In this document: positions 18,348 through 27,424 of the stretch, one piece after another | Position numbering within the stretch: position 1 is the stretch's first letter | Layout of the letters: each line of letters opens with the position of its first letter | Assembly (NCBI GenBank): GCA_020832985.1 | Contig: JAJHRE010000005.1 | Location: 1-43,686, forward strand | From: Desulfurococcaceae archaeon | GTDB taxonomy: Archaea > Thermoproteota > Thermoprotei_A > Sulfolobales > NBVN01 | Reading direction: 5' to 3' | Length of the DNA: 43,686 nt | Translations under genes and position numbers: made by a program | Notes under the pieces: model-generated | What the model saw: the letters and a program-made list of their open reading frames with translations, nothing else | Database searches by the model: none | Told to the model about the DNA's origin: nothing

Positions 18348-19400
18348 ATGGCGTTGATTAGGAGTTTAACTATACATGTTAAGCCGTTAGGTGATGTTAA
18401 GGATTTTAAAGACTTAGTTGATGAGAGGTTAGATATTATTAAGAAGTTAGTTAGGGAGTTAGGACTTGATGTGTGGAGTTACCGTGTTGTCTTACCTCCA
18501 GGACTACCTACTGATTATCAGTTAAGACTAACTCAGGACTTATGTAGGGATGATGTCCTACTAGCCTCATACCATGTAGATGCTAGTGAGGTCAGGTCTG
18601 AAGACATAGTATCTGTGTTGACGTCTTGTGAACGAAGTTATATTACCGTACGCTTACCTACTACAGATTTAATCGATAACGTTACTAACCTCTACTTAAA
18701 ACTAATTAAGTCTATAGATGTTAACGACTTCACTAGATTAGGTATCTCAATACCTGACTACATAGTAACTCCCTACTTCCCCCTAGCAACTACTTATGAT
18801 GAGGGTATATCAGTAGCTTTAAGGTATGTTGACTTATTCTACAGGTATGTTAGAGGTGATGAGGAGCCGTTAATTAAGTTCATTTTAAACATTAGTAGGT
18901 TGGTTAGTGAGTTAGCTGGTAGGGTGGGTATGAAGTTCTTAGGGTTTGACTACTCATTATCTCCTTGGCTATCAGAAAGTGTAGTTGGTATTATAGAGTA
19001 TTTAAGTGGTATTAAGTTTGCGTATCCAGGTAGTGGTTATGCAGTTAAGAAGTTAAATGAGTTGATAGGTAGGTTATCAAGTACCTTAGGTATCAGTAAT
19101 GTAGGTTTTAACGAGGTTATGTTACCGGTTGCTGAGGATGACTTACTTAAGGAGAGGGTTGCTGAGGGTTCAGTAACTCTTAAGGACTTAACATACTTAT
19201 GTAGTTACTGCTTAGTAGGTGTTGATATGGTAGTACTTAGAGATGATGTGAACTTAATTAAGGGTGTGGTTAAGGACGTGTTTACATCATCTGTTATTAA
19301 GGGTAGGGTAATAGGTGTTAGGTTGATACCTACTAATGCTTCAGAGGGTAGTGAGGTACTCCTTAAGAGGTTTGGTAAGGTACCAGTAATTAAGGTTTAA
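18348..19400 (+). CDS. DUF711 family protein
   Basis: PDYIVTPYFPLATTYDEGISVALRYVD, FDYSLSPWLSESVVGIIEYLSG, FNEVMLPVAEDDLL pattern typical of DUF711. Confidence 0.65.
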   Translation: MALIRSLTIHVKPLGDVKDFKDLVDERLDIIKKLVRELGLDVWSYRVVLPPGLPTDYQLRLTQDLCRDDVLLASYHVDASEVRSEDIVSVLTSCERSYITVRLPTTDLIDNVTNLYLKLIKSIDVNDFTRLGISIPDYIVTPYFPLATTYDEGISVALRYVDLFYRYVRGDEEPLIKFILNISRLVSELAGRVGMKFLGFDYSLSPWLSESVVGIIEYLSGIKFAYPGSGYAVKKLNELIGRLSSTLGISNVGFNEVMLPVAEDDLLKERVAEGSVTLKDLTYLCSYCLVGVDMVVLRDDVNLIKGVVKDVFTSSVIKGRVIGVRLIPTNASEGSEVLLKRFGKVPVIKV

Positions 19401-20555
19401 TCATATACCTAGAGACTCAATAAGCGTTATTATAATACCTGCGAATATAGGTGATGTTATCTGACCTGCTAAGTTAGTAGTTATTGAGTACATCAAAACT
19501 ATATTACCTGGAGATGCCTTACTAACCTCCCTCTGAACAACCCTAGCAGATATCGGGAATGCTGAGTTTGCTGAAGCACCTATAGCAGGGTTGATCCTAC
19601 CCCTACTCAATATAGAGACTACCTTACCAACTAATATACCGACTACGATATCACCTGCGAAAGCTACTACACCTAAAGTAAATACTGTTAAGACCTTAAA
19701 CGGTAGGTCAGGACTAGCTGTAATTATCTTAGATGATAGTGTAGAACCTACTGAAAGCCCTAGTAGGAAAGTCACTAAGTCCGTCAATACTGTGGAGAAA
19801 GTCTTATTATACCTCTCCACAAACTCAGTCACACCGCACTCACGTAGGAAGTTACCTAGAGCTAACATACCGATTAGAGGTAAACCACCAGGTATGAATA
19901 TCATTGACAGGAGTATCAATACTATTGGGAAGGCAATAACTACTAAATCACTTACGTCCTCACCGGAAGTTACAGGCATCCTAATACTCATCTCCTTCCT
20001 ACTTATTAAAGCCCTCATAAGGGGTACTTGAATTAAGGGGACTATAGAGATATACGTATATGCAGCTAACCCAACAGCCCCTAATAAGTGGGGAGCATAC
20101 TTACTAGATACGAATATAGCTGTAGGTCCGTCAGCACACCCTATAATACCTACAGCTATAGACTCCCTAAAATTAAACCCTAGGAGTAGTGCTAGTATTA
20201 AAGCAAATATAACTCCTGACTGACCTGAAACCCCGAATAAGAGTAGCCAAGGCTTCCTAAGTAATGGTCTGAAATCCATCATAGTACCTATAGTTAGGAA
20301 GGCTAAGCATGGGAGTACCTCAGTCATCAGTAACTTCTCCCTTATCAGGTATAGGAGTCCGTATGGGGGGTCGTTAAGACCGCTGAGTGGGATATTACCT
20401 AATAATATACCGAAACCTATGGGTACTAGCATAAGTGGTTCTAAACCCTTACGACTACCTAAGTATATAAAACATAGTCCAACAACTATTAAAATCAGTG
20501 ATACAGGGTCTGGAATACTTATCATGTTGTTCAGTAATGGCAACAGTACTACCAA
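19401..20555 (-). CDS. sodium ion-translocating decarboxylase beta subunit (OadB/MmdB/GcdB family)
   Basis: Multi-TM; GCADGPTAIFVSSKYAPHLLGAVGLAAYTYISIVPLIQVPLMRAL; NPAIGASANSAFPISARVVQREVSKASPGNIVLMYSITTNLAGQI. Confidence 0.9.
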   Translation of the reverse strand: MVVLLPLLNNMISIPDPVSLILIVVGLCFIYLGSRKGLEPLMLVPIGFGILLGNIPLSGLNDPPYGLLYLIREKLLMTEVLPCLAFLTIGTMMDFRPLLRKPWLLLFGVSGQSGVIFALILALLLGFNFRESIAVGIIGCADGPTAIFVSSKYAPHLLGAVGLAAYTYISIVPLIQVPLMRALISRKEMSIRMPVTSGEDVSDLVVIAFPIVLILLSMIFIPGGLPLIGMLALGNFLRECGVTEFVERYNKTFSTVLTDLVTFLLGLSVGSTLSSKIITASPDLPFKVLTVFTLGVVAFAGDIVVGILVGKVVSILSRGRINPAIGASANSAFPISARVVQREVSKASPGNIVLMYSITTNLAGQITSPIFAGIIITLIESLGI

Positions 20556-20670
20556 GTGTGAACTTCATCTAATACTTAAAACACTATGTTTAAGTGCTTT
20601 TTAGACAGCTGACTAACTCCGTAGGTATGTATTTAATGATGTACGATGACATTAACTTATATTAGAGTTT

Positions 20671-21459
20671 ATGAGAAAGATTTCGGTGGTTTGTTTGAGG
20701 TTGGTTGGTCGTGTAGCTATTGTTACTGGTGGTGCTAGAGGTATTGGTAGGGCTATTGCTGAGGAGTTCCTTAAGGAGGGTGCTAAGGTAGTTATAGTTG
20801 ATGTACTTGAGGAGGAGTTGATGAGTACTGCTAAGGAGTTGAGTAGGTATGGTGATGTAACAGCAGTAAAAGCAGACATAACTAAGAAAGAAGAGGTTGA
20901 GAAGGTTGTGAAGGTAACGTTAGAGAAGTACGGCAGAGTAGATATACTAGTGAATAATGCAGGTATAGCTATTCAGAAAGCAGCTATTGATATGGATTTA
21001 AGTGATTGGCAGAGGGTCATAGATATTAACTTAACAGCTGTGTTCTTATGTAGTCAGGCAGTTGCTAAGCATATGATTAAGAGTGGTAGGGGTGGTGTGA
21101 TAATTAACATCTCATCTATGCTTGGGTTTATGGGGTTAGAGTTAAGGAGTGCTTATTGTGCAAGTAAGGCAGGTGTTATAGGGCTTACTAAAGCGTTAGC
21201 TGTTGAGTGGGGTAGGTACGGTATTAGAGTTGTCGCGGTAGCTCCAGGTTACGTAGCTACTGAGAGGGTTGTAGATTTAATCCGTAGGGGTATAGTAAAT
21301 GAGGCTGAGTTGAAACGTAGGACACCTCTAGGTAGGTTAGCTAAGCCTGAAGAGGTAGCTAAGTTAGTAGCTTACTTAGCATCTGATGATGCTAGCTACG
21401 TAAATGGGGCTACAGTATTGATAGACGGTGGTTATACCTATAACGCAGGACCTATATAA
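20671..21459 (+). CDS. SDR-family oxidoreductase (FabG-like)
   Basis: AIVTGGARGIGRAIAEEF, NNAGIAIQ, YCASKAGVIGLTKALAVEW, PGYVATERV; start may be the TTG near 20701. Confidence 0.92.
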   Translation: MRKISVVCLRLVGRVAIVTGGARGIGRAIAEEFLKEGAKVVIVDVLEEELMSTAKELSRYGDVTAVKADITKKEEVEKVVKVTLEKYGRVDILVNNAGIAIQKAAIDMDLSDWQRVIDINLTAVFLCSQAVAKHMIKSGRGGVIINISSMLGFMGLELRSAYCASKAGVIGLTKALAVEWGRYGIRVVAVAPGYVATERVVDLIRRGIVNEAELKRRTPLGRLAKPEEVAKLVAYLASDDASYVNGATVLIDGGYTYNAGPI

Positions 21460-21604
21460 CATAAACTTAAGCTATTTTTACGTCGTTATAAGTACTTAAA
21501 CTAAGTGATTTGTTCGTACCTCGGAATGATCTTAGTATTCAGGACGTTATGAGTATTGTTAAACACTATTATTAACCCCGCACCGGGAAAACCTTTAGTT
21601 AGGT

Positions 21605-22939
21605 ATGGTTATGGAGGAGGTAGAACTCTATAAAGATCTGTACCCGTTCGTAGATTTACCACGTATAGTGTTGGGTGGTGGGGATGGTGGAGGTATGTAT
21701 GGTGTTCCTAGTAGGATCTACCTCACAGATACTACCTTAAGAGACGGTCAGCAAGGGTGGAGGAATTTAACTTTTGAGGAGTGTGTTAGGATTTATGAAT
21801 TGTTGGTTGAGTTGGGTGGGGATGGTGTTATAACTACTTGTGAGGTATTTTTATATACTGAGAAGGATAGGAGGGTTGCTAAGGCACTACTAGACCTCAA
21901 CTATAGGTATCCTAAGGTAATAGGGTGGATTAGAGCTTCACTTGATGACTTAAGGTTAGTTATTGATAACGGTTTAGATGAGACCGTAATACTTACGTCA
22001 ATTTCTGACTACCACATATATTATAAGTTAGGACTTACTAGGGACTTAGCTATTAGTAAGTATTTATCAGTTGTTGAGGAGGCTTTGAAGAGAGGTATAT
22101 CCGTTAAGTGTGCTTTAGAGGATATAACTAGGGCTAGCTTAACTAAGAATGTATTACCATTCATCCGTAAGTTGATGAGGTTGAGGGAGAAGTACTCAAT
22201 ACCTGTTAGAATTAAACTCTCAGATACGTTAGGTTTAGGACTACCATTCCCTGAAGTACCACCGCCTAGGGGTATACCATCACTGATTAGGACGTTAATC
22301 TCTGAAGGGTTTCCAGGCGAGGATATAGAGTTCCACGGACATAACGACTTCGGCTTAGTAGTTGCTAACCACCTAGCAGCTTGGATTTACGGTGCTGGAG
22401 GTTCTAACTGTACTTTATTAGGTATTGGTGAGAGGTCTGGAAACTGTCCGTTAGAGGTGATGCTAATACATTACCTAGGACTTAGACGTGATAAGAAGGT
22501 TGACTTAAGGGGTATTAAGAAAGTTGCTGAGTTCTTCACTGAGATAGGGTTTAGAATACCTGAGTTCCAACCAGTGGTAGGTTCTAACGCATTCAGGACT
22601 AAAGCAGGTATCCACGTAGATGGTCTGATGAAGAATCCTGAAGTGTACTTACCTTACGATACAGACCTAATACTGGGGATACCATACACTATATCTATAA
22701 CGCCATATTCTGGTAGGTCAGCGATAGCGTACTGGATCAACACATACTTCAGATTAAGTCGTGATGAAGCTTTAAGTAAGGATGACCCTAGGGTAAGTGC
22801 TGTTTATGAGGAAGTACAACGTATATTCTCGGAAGGTAGGAAGGATGCTTTAAATGATGATGAGATGTTAGCGATAGTTAGGAAGTACATACCGGAGTTG
22901 GTTGAAGGTAGGTTCCGTAGTGTGGGTGTTCATGGGTAG
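21605..22939 (+). CDS. HMGL-family acyltransferase, Re-citrate synthase/homocitrate synthase-like
   Basis: YLTDTTLRDGQQGWRNLTFEE, IKLSDTLGLGLPFPEVPPPRGIPSLIRTL, EFHGHNDFGLVVANHLAAWIYGAGGSNCTLLGIGERSGNCPLEVMLIHYLGL, AGIHVDGLMKNPEVYLPYD. Confidence 0.75.
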   Translation: MVMEEVELYKDLYPFVDLPRIVLGGGDGGGMYGVPSRIYLTDTTLRDGQQGWRNLTFEECVRIYELLVELGGDGVITTCEVFLYTEKDRRVAKALLDLNYRYPKVIGWIRASLDDLRLVIDNGLDETVILTSISDYHIYYKLGLTRDLAISKYLSVVEEALKRGISVKCALEDITRASLTKNVLPFIRKLMRLREKYSIPVRIKLSDTLGLGLPFPEVPPPRGIPSLIRTLISEGFPGEDIEFHGHNDFGLVVANHLAAWIYGAGGSNCTLLGIGERSGNCPLEVMLIHYLGLRRDKKVDLRGIKKVAEFFTEIGFRIPEFQPVVGSNAFRTKAGIHVDGLMKNPEVYLPYDTDLILGIPYTISITPYSGRSAIAYWINTYFRLSRDEALSKDDPRVSAVYEEVQRIFSEGRKDALNDDEMLAIVRKYIPELVEGRFRSVGVHG

Positions 22940-23984
22940 GAAGTATAGGGTAGGGGTTATATACGGGGATGGTATAGGTCCTGAGATTGTAGGTGTTACA
23001 TTAGACGTATTAGAGGGTTTAGGATTTAATGCTGAGTTTATAGAGGTTAAGGCTGGTTATGACTACTACAGACGTTCAGGTAAGGTTATTGAGGATGATG
23101 GAATTAATATCTTAAGGAATGTAGATGCGATACTTAAAGGCCCTATAACAACACCTCTCAACGTACCTAGTTTCAGAAGTGTTAATGTGATGCTTAGACG
23201 TGAGTTAGACTTATACGCTAATGTAAGACCTTTTAAGAGTTTTAAGAGGGTCTCATTAAGAGATTTCAACATAGTCTTGATAAGAGAGAATACTGAAGAC
23301 CTCTACGTAGGTGTTGAAACCCTAGTCTCAGGTGTTGCAGTAGCTTTAAAAGTTATCTCTGAGAGGGCCTGTAGGAGGATAGTAAGGTATGCCTTCAACT
23401 ACGCCCTTAAACACGGGTTTAAGAGAGTTACTGTAGTTCATAAGTCAAACATCTTAAGAGTTACTGATGGTTTATTCAGGGATATATTCTTTGAGGAGTC
23501 TAGAAATTACCAAGTAGAGGTTAATGAGATGATCGTTGATACTACTGCCTATAACTTAGTTAGGAATCCTGAAGTGTTTGGAGTTATAGTTACTGAGAAC
23601 CTATACGGTGATATCCTAGCAGACTTACTAGCTGGGTTAGTAGGTAGTTTAGGACTATGCGGGTCTGCTGAAGTAGGGGATACAGTAGCGTTATTCGAAC
23701 CAGTCCACGGGTCGGCTCCAGACATAGCTGGTAAAGGTATAGCTAACCCTATAAGTCAGTTAATATCAGCTAAGCTAATGTTGGAATACCTAGCTGAGAG
23801 ATTCAGTGATGAGGTATTAACGAGAATAGCTAATGCGTTAGAGTTAGGGATAAAGTCAGTAGTTGAGGAGGGGAAAGTATTAACACCCGACCTTGGAGGG
23901 AGCTCAACAACTAAGGAAGTAGCGTTAGAGGTCTTAAGAAGGAGTAGTACCTATTTAGGAACGCATGCTAGGGCATATCAATAA
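22932..23984 (+). CDS. isocitrate dehydrogenase (probably NAD-dependent), isopropylmalate/isocitrate dehydrogenase family
   Basis: Substrate loop KGPITTPLNVPSFRSVNVMLRRELDLYANVRP has the S-x-N-x3-R isocitrate signature; IRENTEDLYVGVE; HGSAPDIAGKGIANP. ORF track start is 22902; the ATG at 22932 overlaps the upstream stop. Confidence 0.82.
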   Translation: MGRKYRVGVIYGDGIGPEIVGVTLDVLEGLGFNAEFIEVKAGYDYYRRSGKVIEDDGINILRNVDAILKGPITTPLNVPSFRSVNVMLRRELDLYANVRPFKSFKRVSLRDFNIVLIRENTEDLYVGVETLVSGVAVALKVISERACRRIVRYAFNYALKHGFKRVTVVHKSNILRVTDGLFRDIFFEESRNYQVEVNEMIVDTTAYNLVRNPEVFGVIVTENLYGDILADLLAGLVGSLGLCGSAEVGDTVALFEPVHGSAPDIAGKGIANPISQLISAKLMLEYLAERFSDEVLTRIANALELGIKSVVEEGKVLTPDLGGSSTTKEVALEVLRRSSTYLGTHARAYQ

Positions 23985-24168
23985 CTAATATATTCTATGT
24001 CATAGGTCTTAAATAAGTGGCAGTTAATTACGAGTGTCAGAGATATTTAACTATCATTGATGTAGTACGTTAGTAATTATTGAAGATTCTACATAGCCTA
24101 CAGGTAAGCATATGAAGATATATTACTACCTCGTATGACGTGATATGAGTAAAATTTTTAAATGTATC

Positions 24169-24185
24169 CCCCTAATTATAAGGGG
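24169..24185. promoter_or_regulatory. dyad-symmetric element between TATA box and start codon of Nramp-like gene
   Basis: CCCCTAATTATAAGGGG, downstream of TATA-like AAAATTTTTAAATG (24151-24164) and 5 nt before the ATG at 24191. Confidence 0.45.
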
Positions 24186-24190
24186 TTTCT

Positions 24191-25669
24191 ATGAGTAAGG
24201 TGAGGTTCGGTTTAGGTGATGTAGAGGTTGTTGATGAGTTACCTACTCCTGAGGAAGTTTTTCAATTAGAGAGGTTAGGTGTTAAGGAGTTAATTCTTAA
24301 GGTCTTAGGCCCTAGTGTAATTGCTGTAGGTGTCGCTATAGGTGGTGGTGAGTGGTTGTTAGGTCCTGCAACAGCTGTTAAGTACGGGCTCGGTATGGCT
24401 TGGATAGTCTTAGTATCATCATTACTTCAGACAGTATATAACGTAAGCTTAGTTAGGATTTCAATGTATTGTGGTGAACCACCTATAGTATACCTTAAGA
24501 GGGTCCCTCCAGGCCCTAAGTTTTGGGGTATATTCCTACCAATCATGATCATTATCTGGGGTGCGTGGGGCTTAGCAGGTATTGCTGGTTCTGGAGCTAC
24601 TGCTTTAGGTTCAATAATTCTCGGTAGACTACCTACAGCAGGAGATGCTTGGTTAGTTAGGTACTTAACTATAGTTGTGATGGCTCTATGCGTAGCTATA
24701 GTATTATTCGGGTATAAGATTGAGAGGACCTTAGAAATTGCTAATTGGTTCTTTGCAGGCTTTATACTACTAACGCTGTTATTTATAGTTGCACCACTAA
24801 CTGTTAAGGCTGAAGTTCTTTATGAGGCTTTATGGGGTACCTTCAACTTCGGCTACATACCCCCAGGTGCTGATATGAGTTTAATAACTGCTTGGTGGGC
24901 GTATACAGCGTTAGCTGCAGGTCTTAACTTCATATTCATGAACTGGTATAGGGATAAAGGTTACGGTATGGGTGCTGTAGTTGGCTACATACCTGCGTTA
25001 ATAGGTGGTAAGAAGGTGATGTTATCACCTGTAGGTAAGGTATTCAAACTAACACCTAAGAATTTAGGGAGGTTTAAGACCTGGATGAAGATACTAAACT
25101 ACGATCAGTGGCTTATATTCTTCCCCGGAGCTATCTTAGGTATGTACCTACCATCATTAATAGCTGCCTCCCTACTCCCTAGGGGTCAGTCATTACCGGC
25201 ATGGGGAGTTGCTGCACATATAGCTAATCAATTCGCAGCTATCGTCGGTGTATGGGGTTACTACCTAATATGCTTGATAGGGTTTATAATACTCTTCAGT
25301 TCAGCTTTAGGTGCGTACGTAGACGCTGTACCGAGGAATTTAACAGACCTACTATGGGGTTTAGAAGGTGTGAGGAAGTACTTCAAAAACGACGTACGGT
25401 TACTATATTATACAATACTCGCTATATATGTAGCGTTCAGTATATGGGCACTATATCAGACACAACCGTTGGTAATGGTGATAATCGCAGCTAATACAGC
25501 AAACTTCATAGGGATATTCGTGATACCGGCAGTAATGTACCTCACATACAGACTACCTAAAGAGTTAAGACCTAAGCTCTGGGAATATGTGCTCTTAGTA
25601 GTATTCCTAATACTCTCAACATACTTCTTCCTAACATCAATACTACCGTACCTAGGAATTAAAATCTAA
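24191..25669 (+). CDS. Nramp-like APC-superfamily permease
   Basis: 11-12 TM; LGPSVIAVGVAIGGGEWLLGPATAVKYGLGMAWIV resembles divergent Nramp-family N-terminal helix; substrate not certain. Confidence 0.6.
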   Translation: MSKVRFGLGDVEVVDELPTPEEVFQLERLGVKELILKVLGPSVIAVGVAIGGGEWLLGPATAVKYGLGMAWIVLVSSLLQTVYNVSLVRISMYCGEPPIVYLKRVPPGPKFWGIFLPIMIIIWGAWGLAGIAGSGATALGSIILGRLPTAGDAWLVRYLTIVVMALCVAIVLFGYKIERTLEIANWFFAGFILLTLLFIVAPLTVKAEVLYEALWGTFNFGYIPPGADMSLITAWWAYTALAAGLNFIFMNWYRDKGYGMGAVVGYIPALIGGKKVMLSPVGKVFKLTPKNLGRFKTWMKILNYDQWLIFFPGAILGMYLPSLIAASLLPRGQSLPAWGVAAHIANQFAAIVGVWGYYLICLIGFIILFSSALGAYVDAVPRNLTDLLWGLEGVRKYFKNDVRLLYYTILAIYVAFSIWALYQTQPLVMVIIAANTANFIGIFVIPAVMYLTYRLPKELRPKLWEYVLLVVFLILSTYFFLTSILPYLGIKI

Positions 25670-25685
25670 AACTTAATTTTAGTTA

Positions 25686-26825
25686 TTAACTGCATAACCT
25701 ATAACGTTTAACCCTCCTATAATTCCTAACCTCAAAATCACTACATACTACACCATTAAGTTCTAAGGACTTAAGAGCCTTATAAACACCTCTTAATGTG
25801 AAATCCTTAAGTTTCTGCCAAATCTCATAAGCAGTTAGGTTGTCATCCCTACTCAGTAAATTGATAATACCTTCTTTAATACCACCCTTCACTACATTCC
25901 TCTTAGTACTTGGTCTATAACCAGCTGTTATAACAGCTATAGAATTTCTTAAATCTTCAGCTACCACATATGCTAATGTTGAGATAGGTTTTAATTTAAT
26001 ACCGTACCTACATAACCTCGTAAATACATCAAGTATTGTTTTAAGTCCTACCTCAACAACTTTCACCTCATTAGGTATTAACTTAGGTCTTGACTGACCT
26101 TTAATGAGGGCTGATACGACATTATAGTTAACATCTAATCCAGACTCCTTAAGCTCCTTAATACCTTTCCATAATGAGTATGTTAGTAAACCAGTTACTG
26201 CCGGTACAACGATATCCTCACACTTAATCCTTTTCTCATATATTTCAAAGACTATAGTCTTTAAACCCTCTATAGTTAGAGGATTTAGATAATCTAATTC
26301 TAGAGCATTACTGTTATTACTAGTTCTCTTACTAGGTATTAAGTTAACACCTAACTCAATCAACTTACCTAACTCATCACTATAGAAATCATTATCACAG
26401 ACCTCAACATCGACTTCGGCAATACCGTTTAAGTAGTAAGATAATGAGTAGGTGAAGTCTTCAGTAAATTTTATTCGTAATCTCTTAATATTACTTGAAG
26501 CTATGTAACTAGCTATTAATGCTGACGCCCTATCTGAGTAAGTCCCTGTAGGATTATACCTCTCATTCTTTATCAATACATTATGAATCCTACTTATCGG
26601 AGTTAATCCCTCACTATGTGTAACTACCCTACTAAAAGTCGGTAGTAAGGTTTCATACCTCCAAATATTTGCTTTACTTTTACATACCTTAAACTTAGGA
26701 TTAAGCCATATAATCTCTAGAGGCCCACCACATACCGGGCACTTCATAAGTATTTCATTAAACTCCCTCCTACAGAATAAGCAGGTTGTGAGAAACTTAT
26801 CACTTCTATCATTACTTAAGGTCAA
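25686..26825 (-). CDS. catalytically degenerate threonine synthase-like protein with N-terminal Zn ribbon and C-terminal winged helix
   Basis: CLFCRREF...CPVCGG ribbon; LTPISRIHNVLIKNERYNPTGTYSDRASA equals the TS lysine loop but with K to S; C-terminal LSRDDNLTAYEIWQKLKDFTLRGVYKALKSLELNGVV. Confidence 0.75.
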   Translation of the reverse strand: MTLSNDRSDKFLTTCLFCRREFNEILMKCPVCGGPLEIIWLNPKFKVCKSKANIWRYETLLPTFSRVVTHSEGLTPISRIHNVLIKNERYNPTGTYSDRASALIASYIASSNIKRLRIKFTEDFTYSLSYYLNGIAEVDVEVCDNDFYSDELGKLIELGVNLIPSKRTSNNSNALELDYLNPLTIEGLKTIVFEIYEKRIKCEDIVVPAVTGLLTYSLWKGIKELKESGLDVNYNVVSALIKGQSRPKLIPNEVKVVEVGLKTILDVFTRLCRYGIKLKPISTLAYVVAEDLRNSIAVITAGYRPSTKRNVVKGGIKEGIINLLSRDDNLTAYEIWQKLKDFTLRGVYKALKSLELNGVVCSDFEVRNYRRVKRYRLCS

Positions 26826-27424
26826 TTCTTCACCATAGACAGGAAATACTCGTAGAGTTTCCTTTCAGAAGTTACTTCAGGATGGAATGTCACAGCTAAT
26901 AACGGACCCTGAACAGCAACTATACCTACCCTACCTACTACTGGGTGGTTTAAGTAACTAATTATCTTAGCCGGGTCTCTAGCATCTATAATTCCAGGAG
27001 CTCTTATGAATACCGCATTAACATCACCTATACCTTCAACATAGACTTTAGTTATGAAGGAGTCTTTCTGCCTCCCGAATATATTCCTAATAACTGTTAT
27101 ATTCATGAGCTTTAGTATTGGTTGATTAACCTCTCCAACAACTCTATCTACGACCTTACTAGCTAGTAAGATAGCACCAGCACAAGTACCCATCACAGGC
27201 ATCCCACCCTTAACGAAATCCGTAATACCCTCATCAAGACCTTTAAACTTAATTAAACGTCCTATAGTTGTAGACTCACCTCCAGGTATTATGAGTGCGT
27301 CGAGGTCTCTAAGATGACTTGAGCACTTCACTAAAACTACATCTAAGTTAAATAATTCTCTTAATGCCTGCACATGTTCGAGGAAGTCTCCTTGAAGTGC
27401 TAAAACACCTACTCTCACCTTCAC
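26822..27424 (-). CDS. pdxT: pyridoxal 5'-phosphate synthase glutaminase subunit PdxT
   Basis: [59 protein letters not shown]. Confidence 0.95.
   Translation of the reverse strand: MKVRVGVLALQGDFLEHVQALRELFNLDVVLVKCSSHLRDLDALIIPGGESTTIGRLIKFKGLDEGITDFVKGGMPVMGTCAGAILLASKVVDRVVGEVNQPILKLMNITVIRNIFGRQKDSFITKVYVEGIGDVNAVFIRAPGIIDARDPAKIISYLNHPVVGRVGIVAVQGPLLAVTFHPEVTSERKLYEYFLSMVKN

Noticed and set aside
19591-20031. 146-aa plus-strand ORF
   Set aside because: Antisense to the decarboxylase beta subunit gene.
25252-25494. 80-aa plus-strand ORF in another frame of the permease
   Set aside because: Out-of-frame overlap with a well-supported membrane protein.
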